Shown: one piece after another, positions 51,498 through 63,552 of the stretch
Numbering within the stretch: position 1 is the first letter of the stretch
Layout of the letters: each line of letters begins with the position of its first letter
Origin: Cherax quadricarinatus
Lineage: Eukaryota; Arthropoda; Malacostraca; Decapoda; Parastacidae
Direction: 5' to 3'
Length of the DNA stretch: 64,000 bases
Assembly: GCF_038502225.1 (NCBI RefSeq)
Contig: NC_091300.1
Coordinates: 43,328,032 to 43,392,031 of the forward strand
The notes under the pieces: generated by a model
The model's database searches: none
The model's input: only the letters and a program-made list of their open reading frames with translations
Told to the model about the DNA's origin: nothing
Made by a program: the position numbers and the translations under genes

Positions 51498-53723
51498 TTA
51501 GAACTGCTGGAGCTTGTGGAACTCTTTGAAACAAGGCACCATGCCCAGAGGTACCTTACATTCCTCGCACATAAACCGAGTGTCTTTGCGTCTTTGTTGC
51601 CATCGTTTTGTTTGTGCACAGACAATGCATCTCTTCTGAGCAAATTTCTTCTTAGTTGAAGGAAGCTGTATTATGAAATGATCACCTTCCTTCCTCAAAT
51701 GCTTGGGTATATTCTGAGGAGTTTGAGGACCTTGTTGTATAGCAGGTGTTGTTACCTGGTACTTCATCATGAGTTGTCTGACAACAGGCAAACAAAATTC
51801 ACTATACGGTGGTCTGTTGCCAGTCTTCATTTGGTACATATTATATGCATTGAGCATTGAAATGTCCATGAGATGGAAGAAAAGTTTCATGTACCACTTG
51901 TAACTCTTACAAATACAATCAGCAAAGTCAATCTGCATGTCACATTTGTCTACCAAGCGCATGTTTTGTGTATAATCAATCACTGTCGCTGGTTTTTGAA
52001 TATCTTCATTAGTCATTCTATCAACTTTGGCACTGTCTTGCATTTCGTTACGGTGAATGATTGTCAACAATGTGACATCTCGTTTGTCATGCCACCGTAA
52101 TGCCATGATGCCATTGGCAGTAAACACCTGCACCTCATCACCACGAGCACCTGCGTTGAACCTGGGCATATACTTACGATTAGAACGCACTGTGCCACAC
52201 ACATCTGTCTTGTTCACTAGCAAGAAATCACTGAGTAAAGGGCTTGTGTACCAGTTATCGGTATATAATGTATGCCCCTTACCAAGATAAGGTGCCATCA
52301 TGCTTCTCACTACGTCACCTGAGATACCCAATAACATCCTGGTATCTTTCAATGCTTTGCATCCAGCGTATACAACAATATCCAATACCAGGCCACTGTC
52401 ACAGTCACAGAGTACAAACAGTTTTATACCAAAGCATTTCCTCTTGCTTGAACGACAGTCTACGTTTGAACAAAATCAAAGACTCATCAATTACAAATTC
52501 TTGAATGGATAAAAGTACATGTTGAACTTTTGTTGCAGATACATAAAAACATTTCTAATCTTGTATAACCTGTCACTTCTGTCAGGCCTGGTTTTGTCAG
52601 AGAAGTGCAACATACGTAAGAGTAAGATAAACCTGTTCACTGGTATGATTTCACTGAAGACCGGGGTAGAAATTAGCTGATCTGTGGACCAGTATGCTTT
52701 TATATTATGCTTATAGACATGAGGCATAAGCATTACTGTTGCAAAAAGCAAATACATTTCTGCAACAGTCGTCTCTTTCCACCGGTGTAGTCTTGACTGT
52801 GGTGATATGATCATATTTGCCAAGGTGTACTCAAAATACTTGTTACTTTTCCTGACAATAGTTTCCATCAAGGGGTGGTCAAAGAATAGTTCAAAGAATT
52901 CCAGTTCATTGGCTGTGGTTCCAAGGGGACAAGTAGGTAGAATTCCACTTTGAGAGTCATCAAAGTGGTGGGGCTTGGGAACAAAATTGGGATTTTGCTG
53001 CCAATCCCAGATACAGTTTGCTGGTGGATAATGGACATCATAGGCTGCTTGTGCGGGTAGTTGTGGTTGTGGTGGGCTGGTGGCTGACGCTCCGCTTTGT
53101 CCTTGAACTGAGGAGTCAGCAGCGTGGGTCCCAGCCTGGGCTGGCGAGTCACGCATGGCCATGGCACTACCATCACCACTACCACCACCTACTGATGCCT
53201 GTGGTCTATCCATGCCAAGTGTAGCCACATCATCCTCACTTTCACTGTCTATTCCTGGTGTAGGGCCACGGGATGTACTCCGGGATGTACTCCGTCCCCT
53301 GGGCACTGCATAGGGAATACTACCCGAGTGCATGCGGCGGCGTATATACCGACACTTCACTGGTGAATATGTTTCCTCAATATCACTACTCGAATGATCG
53401 TCAAGAGCAATAAAATCACAATCAACGTCACTATCATCATCATTACTGAAGTCAGAGGCCTGGCCACGCGAAAATAATAGTTTTCTCTTGCGATGAAGTA
53501 CAAGTGACCATGACTGAGGCGTGCCCACACCAGAGGTAGTAGGTTGAGGATTGTCAGGGTTTTCTGCACTATTATCGATATCCAGGTCATTCCTTTCGGT
53601 CACTAACTGATAAAAGCCAAAGAATTTGTCTTCATTTCCACTTCCATCAGAGTCAGAACTATCAGACAGGAAGAGGAGAGTCCCAATTTTCCTTGGAGTG
53701 AGAGCTGCCTTGCGACGAGGCAT
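51498..53723 (-). pseudogene. piggyBac transposase (PB-C), nearly complete
   Basis: I chose the start MPRRKAALTPRKIGTLLFLS at 53723 because it aligns with PB-B; an upstream ATG at 53825 lies in the leader. Order: acidic N-terminal segment (SDGSGNEDKF), DCDFIALDDHSSSDIEETYS, Ser/Pro-rich linker, then DDE_Tnp_1_7 with NRFILLLRMLHFSDKTRPDR, KFNMYFYPFKNL, a first catalytic Asp in the DESLILF region, YLGKGHTLYTDNWYTSPLLS, MRLVDKCDMQIDFADCICKS. The C-terminal Cys-rich zinc-binding-type domain reads KKFAQKRCIVCAQTKRWQQR and CEECKVPLGMVPCF. Relative to PB-B there is a one-base loss near 52495 and a 14-base loss near 52452, so the frame is lost between 52491 and 52385 and then regained. Otherwise close to intact, about 700 codons. 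Confidence 0.9.
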
Positions 53724-54038
53724 GGTGAACAAAGGTAACTGAGCCGGCGTTCCCACAATGCTATGCGGGCGCCTAGATTTTTTGTTTACGACACACACAC
53801 ACACCACGCAGACCCAGTCTCTCACACTTTTGGTACTTTAATTGTGAATTTTATTTTGTCAATTTAAATCTAGTTATACTCTTGATCTTGTCAACAACCT
53901 ATACCAGACTCTAGTGCAATTGCAAGTACCATTTCAAATTGTATTTTTATATTATAAGTTTATATTATAATTCCTACTCTAAGATTGTTTTCATATCTTA
54001 GTGACTATATTGTGTGCAATTAGTGTATATTCCAATTA

Positions 54039-55904
54039 CAGGAGGGCCCCACTTATACGGCAGGTTAGGTTCCAGGCTACCGCCGTAAAGCGGAAATCGC
54101 CGTAAAGTGGAACACCCTTTTTTTCCACTTATAAATGCATACAAACACTAGATAACAAGTTTACACTAACATATATTAAGTTAGCAATAGAACCAGGCAT
54201 CAAAAAACAATAAAAAAGTACAATACACACATAGTGCACTCATTACTTACCTTAAAATATTTATAGTCTTAATCTAGGGTGAGACAAGTAGTATTTATTG
54301 TAAGAAATCAAGTGTGGTACGTATGGTAATAGCCAGGCTACCTTACCAGGCCACCCCACCCACACATACTATTCTATGATATTTAAGCATCCCAGAGCGA
54401 TAAAATGTATATACAGTTCACTCATTACTTACCTTAAAATATTTGTAGTCTTAATGTAGGGTCAGGAGTAAGTAAATGAGATAAAACGAATAAATGAGAG
54501 AGAGAAAGAATGAGTACATGAGAGGGGGCAGGCGCAGAGATATGTAAACAAACCAGGCGAAGGTAAGTTTTGTAAACAAACGAAGTGTACACATCTGGTT
54601 TGTGTACAAGTTACATTGTGTACAGGTTGTCTCTACATTGATACGGTAGAATTAATAAAGAAGAACACTCCCATTCTCATGTAACATCATTTTGAGAAGA
54701 AATGAAGCTCTGAGTGAAGGCAATGGAAATAAGTCACACTGACTTTTTTGGGTTATCCTAGGTTCTCTACACGTATGTTGTTATGTATGATAATCTATGT
54801 AACTGTATTTGTGTATACCTGAATAAACTTACTTACATACATACGAAAGGAATAATTTTCTACAGTTACCCCCAGTAACACATTTTCTCTTATGTTAGAT
54901 TAGAGAAAATGTTATTCTTGCCGTCACTTGTACAAGTTATGTGGCTCCCACATCTTATATTTATGTTTATTTATTCTATTGTGGGGTGTATTTATCATCT
55001 TTTTATGTTATGTATCGTGTTTATTATATAATTTAAAAAAAAATATCATGGATGGATTAATGAAAATGTGTATATTAACGTAATATACGGCATTTAATGA
55101 GACTCGGTGAGTATTATTATCATTTCTAATATGGCGTCACTTGTGCAAGTCGTCTGCTACCACATCTCACATTTATGTTTATTTATTCTACTGTGGAGTG
55201 TATTTATCTTATTTATATGTTATGCATCGTGTTTATTATATAATTTTGAAAAAAATATCATGGATGGATTAATGAAAATGTGTATATTACCGTAATATAC
55301 GACATTTAATGAGACTCAGTGAGTATTGTTATTATTATCATTTCTAATATGGCGTCACTTGTGCAAGTCGTCTGCTACCACATCTCACATTTATGTTTAT
55401 TTATTCTACTGTGGGGTGTATTTATCTTATTTATATGTTATGCATCGTGTTTATTATATAATTTTGAAAAAAATATCATGGATGGATTAATGAAAATGTG
55501 TATATTAACATAATATACGACATTTAAATGATTCGATGATTATTATTATCATTACTAATATGACGTCTGGAGACATAAGACACTTACCAATTTTAATGTG
55601 TACCTGCATGCCAGCACAGTATGTAAGTTTATTTAGGTACAGGTATACATAAGTATAGTTATCAGAGTATATATAAAATATGAAATAACTTTTAAAAACA
55701 TTTGAAATTTTGGAGTTTCCAGACAAAATGGAGAGACTTAGTGCTTACTGAGCTCATGGAGAATGTAAACAAACAGGGTGGGGCACGGTGACCGTATTAG
55801 AAAGTCAGGTGGGGGGAGCCGTATAGCGAGTTTTGGTCATAATTTGAAATGTCCGTATTAGCGGAACGCCGTAAAGTGAAACGCCGTAAAGCGGGGCCTT
55901 CCTG
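54039..55904 (-). mobile_element. CAGGAAGG TA-target element, second copy
   Basis: Termini CAGGAGGGCCCCACTTATAC (left) and inverted CAGGAAGGCCCCGCTTTACG (right), TA at 54037-54038 and 55905-55906. It is 1,866 bases, inverted relative to the 3001-4558 copy, with about three 200-base tandem units (54960-55530) and extra sequence including a SINE-like module at 54722-54835. No transposase frame. Confidence 0.93.
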
Positions 55905-55984
55905 TATATTATTGTTCAAGGCCCTTAACTATCTCTTGCTAACTAGTACCAACTACCTCATATATCTTCTTTCGCTACCTTAAC

Positions 55985-56390
55985 TTGTATATTTTATCTT
56001 GCCAATTTAAATCTAGTTATACTCTAATTCTTGTAAACAACTTATATAACACCTTAGTGCAATTACAATTGAGAGTCTTGTGCCTTTTTTATATTATTAG
56101 ATTAAACTCAGTTGTACAATAGTCAATACCAAATTCTTTATATTAAACCATATTGCAATTACTAGTGAGAGACTGGTGCTATTTTTAATTTGTATTTTAA
56201 TATTATTAGATTAAATCTAGTTGTACTATAGCTCATTCTAGCTCAAAACATAAGACTCCACAAAAGTCATTATATTAGACCTTAGTGCAATTACAAGTGA
56301 GAGTCTTGTTCTATTTTAAATTTGTATTTTTATATTACTAGTTTATACCTAGTTGTACTTTAGTTCATTCCAGCACAACACATAGACAAC
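55985..56390. repeat. Tandem monomers in the LINE 5' region
   Basis: About three units of 120-150 bases contain TAGTGCAATTACAAGTGAGAGTCTTG and (A)TCTAGTTGTACT(A/T)TAG; a related unit lies at 53850-54035 before the nested element. Such 5' monomers often hold LINE promoters in other families; that role here is inference. Confidence 0.7.
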
Positions 56391-56541
56391 ATCAACTTCA
56401 TTATGTGTAGTAGTGACTATACTCTATATGACCAAAATACTCTAGCTATATACCTATCCAAGCTTCCCACCACTACAGATATCAGTACTAGAACTCAACA
56501 CATAACTCAGGATATAAATAACCATAATTTAAACCTAGAAG

Positions 56542-59487
56542 ATGATTGATCACGTTGACCCTGATCTAAACCTCCATAATCTGACACACAATCAAAACCT
56601 ATTGGAAAGTAACTGCCTTTATTACACAGCATCACAAGCCAGCACTATCCTAAACAATGCTAAAAGTCTATCAGTACTTAACTACAACATCAGATCCTTA
56701 AGCAAACACTATGATGACCTCCTGGCACTCCTTGAATCACTAAAGACACCCTTCTCCTGCATTATTCTTACTGAGACCTGACTTAAGCAGGACACAATAG
56801 ATATCTACCCTCTACCAGGATACACAGCAATTCACAACTGCAGACCAAACCAAGTTGGGGGTGGTATTACAATCTATTACTCTAACCAACTATCTTGTAT
56901 TAGCACTATTTGCTTTAGTGATGAATATGGGGAATACATTTTTGCTAATTTTACTGTAAAAAACCTTAAGACACCTATAACAATCGGTGCCATTTACCGG
57001 ATACCTCACACAAACATCCCAAATTTCAGAGAGAAATTAAAGTCACTAATAACAAACAGACAAATGAATAAGCACCACCTTCTCTTAGCTGGAGACTTCA
57101 ACATCAACCTTGGCTTACTAGATGATCAGCCTGTAACTGATTTCATCAACAATATGAACAACACACTTCTCATACCAACAATAACTAAACCAACCAGGGT
57201 CACTGAGACAAGTGCAACCATAATAGACCACATATGGACCAATATACTAGTCCCCCTTAAATCAGGGATAATCACAGATAGCACTACAGACCACTACCCT
57301 ACCTTCCTCCTGACAAACATTAATAAACCACCACTTGAATACAACAAAGTCTCATTTAGACTCCATGACGAGGCCTCAATAAGGAAGTTCACAACTGACC
57401 TCGAGATTGTTGACTGGCCTACAGAATTCTCCAAGGCCAATGGTATTGATGACTGGACATACATTTTTCTTAACAAATTACTTAGACTATACAACAAACA
57501 CTGATCACAAACAAACGGCTTGGTTGCCCATGGCTAACCAGCACCATTCTGAAATCCATTGACAAGAAACACCAATATGAAAAGCAATATAGACAGGGCT
57601 TAATACACAAAGATATTCTTAAACACTATTCATCAGCTCTCACCAAAGTAATAAAGAAAGCCAAACAACTATACTACTCCAGTAGATTCACAGACACTAG
57701 AGGAGATATAAAAAAAGACCTGGAAAACACTCTCTCAGATTCTAGGGACCCACAAACTGAATAAAACTAAGAATATTGTCCTAACTAAACCTAATGAAAC
57801 ACCACTACATCCCACTGACACAGCTAACAAGATAAACGACTTCTTCTCAACCATAGGATCTAATCTCGCCAATAAAATCCCACATACTAATGCCCATGCC
57901 GGGGACTACCTAGATGGGAATTTCCCAAATTCCTTCTATCTTGCACCAACTGAGCCCTTGGAAGTCACTGAGATTATAAAGTCACTTAAAAACAACTCAG
58001 GGAGTCTGTCTAATGTCCCACCATTACTGTACAAGCGAGCGGCCCATATCCTTTCGCATGCTATTTCATTACTTTTTAACAAGTCACTAGAAACTAGCAC
58101 CTTCCCGAAACTACTCAAGATGGCAAGGGTTACACCAATACACAAAGGTGGTGACCCTACAGACTTAAACAACTATAGGCCAATATCAAACTTACCATTG
58201 CTATCCAAAATCTTTGAGAAACTCGTGCACAGGAGACTATATTCATTTACAACAGCACAAAACATACTCAACCCCTGCCAATTTGGATTTAGGAAAAATA
58301 AAAGCACTAATGATGTAATCATAAAAGTGCTAGATCTGCTTTACACAGCATTGGAAACTAAGGAATATCCACTAGGAATTTTTATTGACCTAAGAAAAGC
58401 TTTTGACACAGTAGTCCACGACATCCTACTCCACAAACTTGACCATTACGGTATAAGAGGCCATGCGCTTGCTTATTTTAAATCTTACCTTACTAATAGA
58501 TATCAGCATGTTACCATTAAAGACACAGCGTCAACAACACGGCCACTTGATACTGCAGTTCCACAGGGAAGTGTCCTTGGTCCCCTGCTCTTCCTCATAT
58601 ACATCAATGATCTTCCAAACGTATCCCAACACCTGAAACCCATTCTCTTTGCTGACGACACGACTTATGTCATCTCTCACCCTAATCTTGCCACCCTCAA
58701 CACCATTGTTAACGAGGAGCTGATCAAAATATCGACTTGGATGACAGCCAATAAACTTACGCTTAACACTGACAAAACCTACTACATGTATATTATGATT
58801 GGTAGCAGAGCAGGAGATGCACAAATTAACATTAAGATCGACAACACTCTAATTACCAGACATAACGAGGGCAAATTCCTAGGCCTATACCTTGACAACA
58901 ACCTGAATTTCAGCACCCATATCCAACACATAACCAAAAAAGTATCCAAAACAGTTGGGATCCTCTCCAAGATACGATACTACGTGCCGCAAAATGCCCT
59001 TCTCACACTATACCACTCACTTATTTATCCATACCTCACCTATGCTATTTGTGCTTGGGGATCAACTGCAGCAACACACCTAAAGCCAATAATAACCCAA
59101 CAAAAAGCTTCAGTAAGAATAATCACTAAATCCCATCCCTGGCAACACACCCCCCCACTCTTCGTAGATCTAAACTTACTCCCTGTTCAGTACATCCACA
59201 CTTACTACTGTGCAATCTACATCTACAGGACCTTAAACTCCAATATCAACCTTGACCTAAAACGCTTTCTTGATAGTTGTGACAGAACCCACAGGCATAA
59301 CACCAGACACAAACATCTCTACGACATTCCCCATGTCCGACTAAACCTTTACAAAAAATCAATGTATGTCAAAGGCCCTAAAATCTGGAACACCCTACCT
59401 GAGAACTCTAGAACTGCAGACACATTCATCACCTTCAAAACTACCATTAGAAAACATCTTATTTCCCTGATAAACCCCATCAACTAA
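56542..59487 (+). pseudogene. LINE endonuclease-reverse transcriptase with a few stops
   Basis: 56542-56781 opens MIDHVDPDLNLHNLTHNQNL and contains the endonuclease start LSVLNYNIRSLSKHYDDLLA and IILTET, then a TGA where the family would have Trp. Coding continues GGGITIYYSNQLSCISTICF, DEYGEYIFANF, LLLAGDFNINLG, SATIIDHIWTN and TTDHYPTFLL, then breaks at about 57503. From 57958 the reverse transcriptase is open to 59487: NNYRPISNLPLLSKIFEKLV, FGFRKNKSTNDVI, GIFIDLRKAFDTVVHDILLH, AVPQGSVLGPLLFLIYINDL, FADDTTYVISH and GPKIWNTLPEN. It supplies the N-terminal endonuclease part missing from the inverted-repeat copies. Confidence 0.9.
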
Positions 59488-60043
59488 CTACACGAATACC
59501 ACCTGGTGGTTCACACTTACACTCACTCACCCATTTGACCATAAACAGAAATATTAATCTCAATCTTAAAATAATGAATCCTATGATACTCCAATACTGA
59601 AACTATGTACTGTGCCAAAACAAAAGCATTCACACTGCTAAACTCACAAACTAGTATTTAGTCACTTAGCCATAATACCAACTTACCTCATAATTTGTAA
59701 TATTTTAAAATAATTAAACTAAGTCTGCCCGAAGTGCCTAGCCACGCTAGGCGTTCTAGTGGTACACTCTGTAATCATTATTTAACTACATGTAAACCAC
59801 ACAACAACCAAATTCTGTAAATTTAACATTGTAATCTTTATAGAGAATAAACTTTGAATTGAATTGAACTGAATTGAACATGTAGGCCTACCAGTGTTTT
59901 CGCACTAATTTGATGCCACTAGAATTTTGGCGTAGCTCTATGGTTTGGACCCTGAACGTGAAGCCCTAGATCTACGGGACGGACCCTAAAAGGGTTAATG
60001 CTACACTTTATCACTGAACTTAATTGATACAATTTGTTGTGTT

Positions 60044-60355
60044 TGATTGCTGAACTTAACTGGTATAATTTGCTTTAATTCCATGGAAATCATCCTTTTT
60101 TCTCCTCAGCACTGTCCTTTGCACTTGTATTTTCTTAGGACCCTCGGTTAGAAAAATTTTTTTTTGACCAAATGACTGTAAAAAATGCAAGGAAGCATGA
60201 GAGAAATGCTCCCACGACGATGTAAACGTGGACTCCTTACTGGATATTTTGCCATCGGCTGCGCCAACCCATGGCAGCATTCTGAATTATTATTACATAT
60301 TATTATTATTATTAATTTAGGGAACTCAAGCTCACTCATTATTTTTATATTATAC

Positions 60356-60393
<38 letters not shown>

Positions 60394-60843
60394 TGTAATA
60401 AAAATAATAATAATTATGTAATAATAATAATAATAATAAATATGTAATAATAAAAACAATAATAATAATAAATATGTAATAATAAAAATAATAATAATAA
60501 CAATGAGAGCTTCAGAACGTCACCAACTCAGTGCACTGTTTACCTTGGGAATATTTCTCTCATGCTTTGCTTACATTTTTGACACTCATTTGGCCAAATT
60601 TCATATCTCTAAGCATGGCTTCTAAGAAAGTAAGTGTAAAGGACAGTGCTGAGGAGAAGAAGAGGATGATTTCCATGGAATTAAAGCATGAAATCATAGA
60701 TAAACAAGTGAGGTGTGCAGGTTTTGGGTTGAGCAGGAAGTTGGGGGAGCTGGCCCGTAACTCAGAGCAAAAAATCGACCGAGCTATGGCCCGTATCTCA
60801 AAAAACTCATACTTTGGGACACTCGTAAGTCAAGGTTCCACTG
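60044..60843. mobile_element. CAGTGGAACC Tigger-type element with inverted N-terminal halves
   Basis: 60050-60290 (minus) and 60520-60843 (plus) are inverted copies of the same transposase start, separated by an AAT-rich tract (60288-60505). The right terminus ...AAGTCAAGGTTCCACTG ends at 60843 before TA. PB-C lies next to the left part at TTAA 59995-59998, and 59999-60043 shows nothing else. Confidence 0.7.
60288..60505. repeat. (AAT)n / (ATT)n microsatellite
   Basis: ATTATTATT at 60288-60315 and AAT units from 60356 to 60500 with AAATATGTAAT interruptions. Confidence 0.93.
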
Positions 60844-60851
60844 TAAGATAA
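60614..60851 (+). pseudogene. Tigger transposase N-terminal fragment
   Basis: The ATG at 60614 gives MASKKVSVKDSAEEKKRMIS followed by MELKHEIIDKQVRCAGFGLS and RKLGELARNSEQKIDRAMAR, a CENP-B N-terminal helix-turn-helix, then runs into the terminal repeat. The inverted sister at 60056-60140 (minus) reads VQRTVLRRKKDDFHGIK in a shifted frame. No catalytic domain remains. Confidence 0.75.
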
Positions 60852-60945
60852 TGGGTCTGTGTAGTGACTGTGCACAACATAAAAAAAAAAAAATGCCCCA
60901 TGCAATGTAATGATGGGAAAAAACAAAACTATGTGTATGGTTTAA

Positions 60946-61437
60946 CCCTTTCAGTGTCAAGACCCCTGATTCTTAACTCACCGTGTTGAAAATTAAAATT
61001 TGATGGAAAATTTACGAAATTACGCTCTCGCGAAGTTAGCGATCACAGTGATATTTACGTATCGGTGATTTCGCCCACTTTGAGCCCTATTTTCAGACAA
61101 TTCCATTGCTCCAGTTGCCTAAAATCATTGCTATTTCGCTAGAAATTCATTTGTTCTATCGACAGTACAAGAAACCACCCATTTACTGATTTCAACTACC
61201 CAGAAAGGGGTCAGAAATTGGCAATTTGGCCAATTTCACACAAATTTTAAAGATGTCAGTTTCAAAATGGGGTCCAGAATAAACAAGGCAGACATTCCTG
61301 GCACTAAAATAACATTTTCTCTGTTCATTAGTCACATCTTCAGGTTCCTCTTTTACTACTCTTGCTTTCCATTTTGAATTTTTTTCTCACAAAAACAGAA
61401 GATAAACTGTTATGCAGACTACTGCATTATTATAATA
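60946..61437 (+). mobile_element. piggyBac-type MITE, truncated
   Basis: Starts after TTAA (60942-60945) with CCCTTTCAGTGTCAAGACCC and follows the MITE 3' half (TCTCGCGAAGTTAGCGATCA, GGGGTCCAGAATAAACAAGG) until a Tigger terminus cuts it at TA 61436-61437. A short MITE 5' piece (60846-60940) precedes it. Confidence 0.8.
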
Positions 61438-61581
61438 CAGTGGACCCTTGGTTTTTGTGTTTAATCCGTTCCTGAGCCATCGGCCAAAACCGAAACCATT
61501 TTCCCTATAAGAAATAATGTAAATGGAATTAATCCATTCCACACACCCAGAACTATCAACAAAATTTTTTTTTTACCTTAA

Positions 61582-63257
61582 CCCTTTGACTGTTTCAGGT
61601 CCCTCTCTGAAACTGTCATTCTATGTCGCCAAATATTCAAAAAAAAAAAAAATTATTTTTTCTTATGAAAATGTTAAGATTATTTTTCTGAGTGTTTTAG
61701 TCCAAAAAAAAAATTTTTGCCATCGGTACTTACCGAGATATAGAGCCATGAAGTTTGCAGAAAATGAGCCGCGTATGGCAACAGCGGCGACTGCCGCTCA
61801 CCCGGTAAACTTTAGTTTACTTGTAATTGAAGGTTTTTTGTTTTTTTCACTATTTTATTTTTTCACATAACTTATGTGGCCTATGAGACCAAAGTAAGGT
61901 GCAATGTATATATATACACTCGTTGTATACAACACAACAAGCACACAAACATAATTATCAATATATTGTTTACAAAACTTGTTTACAAAAACAAACAAAC
62001 AATTCTTCTTCTTCCTCTTCCTCTTCCTCCTCTTCCTCTTCCTCCTCTTCCTCTTCCTCCTCCTCTTCCTCCTCCTCTTCCTCCTCCTCTTCCTCCTCCT
62101 CTTCCTCCTCCTCTTCCTCCTCCTCTTCCTCCTCCTCTTCCTCCTCCTCTTCCTCCTCTTCTTCTTCTTCCTCCTCCTCTTCTTCTTCCTCCTCTTCTTC
62201 TTCTTCCTCCTCTTCTTCTTCTTCCTCCTCCTCCTCCTCCTCCTCCTTGTGTGCGAGTGTGTGGCTTATAATTGTTTTGAGTCAGGAGTCGGCAGCTGTC
62301 AAAGTGACATATTGTGTCATTAGTCACTACCCTACCGCCTGTCAAAACAATGGGGTCGGATGCTGCTTCCCCTCCTCCATTCTATCTAATTATCTTTCTC
62401 CCTCATTTTATATCTTTCAATCTGTCTCTCTTTCTATCTGTCTGCCTATCTCTGTCTCACAGGTACACATAAATACAAGTATACATAGTGTAAATTACCT
62501 AGGATAACCCAAGAAATCCAGACAAAGTGCTATACTCTGCTTGAAGATGTGAGTAAACGTGATGACACAGTCTTGTGGCTCTCTCTGAGACAGAGAGCTA
62601 GATGGACAGACAGGGAGCTTGACAGACAGACAAATAGACAGACAGAAATGTTTGTGTACCAGCAAAAACAAAGGGAGGGTAATGGTCATGTAATATTACC
62701 CTCCTTTACCCTCATCAAAGTCAGCTCTTATCAGATGTTATCTCCCCTTATCTTGTCACTGTCATGGGGTGGACTTTTTTTTTTCTTGCTTCAAGGGAAC
62801 AATATTATTACATCTTCTTCTTCCTCCTCCTCCTCCTCCTCTTCCTTCCCTCCTCCTCCTCCTCCTCCTCCTCCTCTTCCTCCCCTCCTCCCCCTCCTCC
62901 TCCTCCATTGCTTTTGGTCTCAAACTCCTCCAAATCATGAAATTGATCTTCACTGACACTTCCATCTGTGTTAGAGCATCACTTGGGAAGAGAAGAGTCC
63001 CAGATTTGCTGGGGAATCACATATTTCTTACCGCTAGACATGCTGAAAAATGACAACTGAAATGGCATTCCCACAATGCACCACTGGCTCCCCGATTTTT
63101 TTTATATGGTGCACACTGACCATGGAGACCCATTCTCTCACATGTGGGCCTACCAGCTTTCTCCTGCTTGATTTGAAGCTGCTAGAATTTATGCGTATAA
63201 ATACGTCAGAAACATTGGCTCGTAAGACGTATTTATACGTCGGAAACAGTCAAAGGG
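61582..63257 (-). mobile_element. PB-F: piggyBac derivative filled with simple repeats
   Basis: 1,676 bases, TTAA at 61578-61581 and 63258-63261. Termini CCCTTTGACTGTTTCAGGTC and inverted CCCTTTGACTGTTTCCGACG. It shares the 5' start (MSSGKKYVIPQQIWDSSLPK then stop) and 3' region with PB-E, but has CTCTTCCTC tracts where PB-E has the 44-base array. The 5' end carries CGTATTTATACG and CGTATAAATACG. No transposase can be made. Confidence 0.88.
61998..62250. repeat. (TTCCTCCTC)n pyrimidine tract
   Basis: TTCCTCTTCCTCC units; a second tract lies at 62811-62910. Poly-Ser, poly-Leu and poly-Arg/Gly frames over them are artefacts. The 62255-62760 segment between them matches 45120-45760 in PB-E. Confidence 0.95.
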
Positions 63258-63552
63258 TTAAAGATAGTTACATGCACAAAAAAATGAACATAAAACATGA
63301 CACTTACCTTTATTGAAGGCTGTTGTTGCTGGAAGAAAGGCAGGGAGGAGGGGAGAGGGAAGACAGGATACTGTTTGGAAGGGGAATCCCCCTCCATAAG
63401 GACTCATTAGGTACCAGGTCCTTATCTGGGGTCACTTCCCTTCTTTGTTTTTTACTGTCACTAGGACCAGCTTGAGAGTCACTGGACCCCTGTCACACAA
63501 AATGCCTGTTCAGATAGGTCTGTTTCTGGCATCTCTTTAAGATATGCCTAAA

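Larger units (their letters stand above)
53827..59877 (+). mobile_element. CR1/L2-like LINE, near full length, inserted in PB-C
   Basis: It is inserted in the PB-C 5' leader with an apparent short ACA target repeat. It carries a repetitive 5' region (53827-54038 and 55905-56400), one endonuclease-reverse transcriptase gene, a 390-base 3' region and a (TTGAA)n tail at 59855-59877. No separate ORF1 was seen. The CAGGAAGG element 54039-55904 is nested in the 5' region. Confidence 0.9.
49424..59994 (-). mobile_element. PB-C: piggyBac element containing three nested insertions
   Basis: TTAA at 49420-49423 and 59995-59998. The 3' end starts CCCTTCGAGGATCCAAGGCC, the 5' end is inverted CCCTTTTAGGGTCCGTCCCG. 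Removing the fold-back element (49892-51455) and the LINE (53827-59877) leaves about 2.95 kb, equal to PB-B. The 5' leader reads CTCACA up to 53826 and resumes ACATGTAGGCCTACC at 59878. A run of about 57 A residues lies at 49470-49527. It sits in old Tigger-type sequence. Confidence 0.92.
61438..63552 (-). mobile_element. Tigger element split by PB-F
   Basis: Left terminus CAGTGGACCCTTGGTTTTTG after TA; native sequence 61438-61581 and 63258-63552. The right part matches, inverted, the 3' region of the Tigger at 29985-30340 (GGTCCAGTGACTCTCAAGCT on its minus strand). It is cut at about 63552 before the other terminus. Confidence 0.82.
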
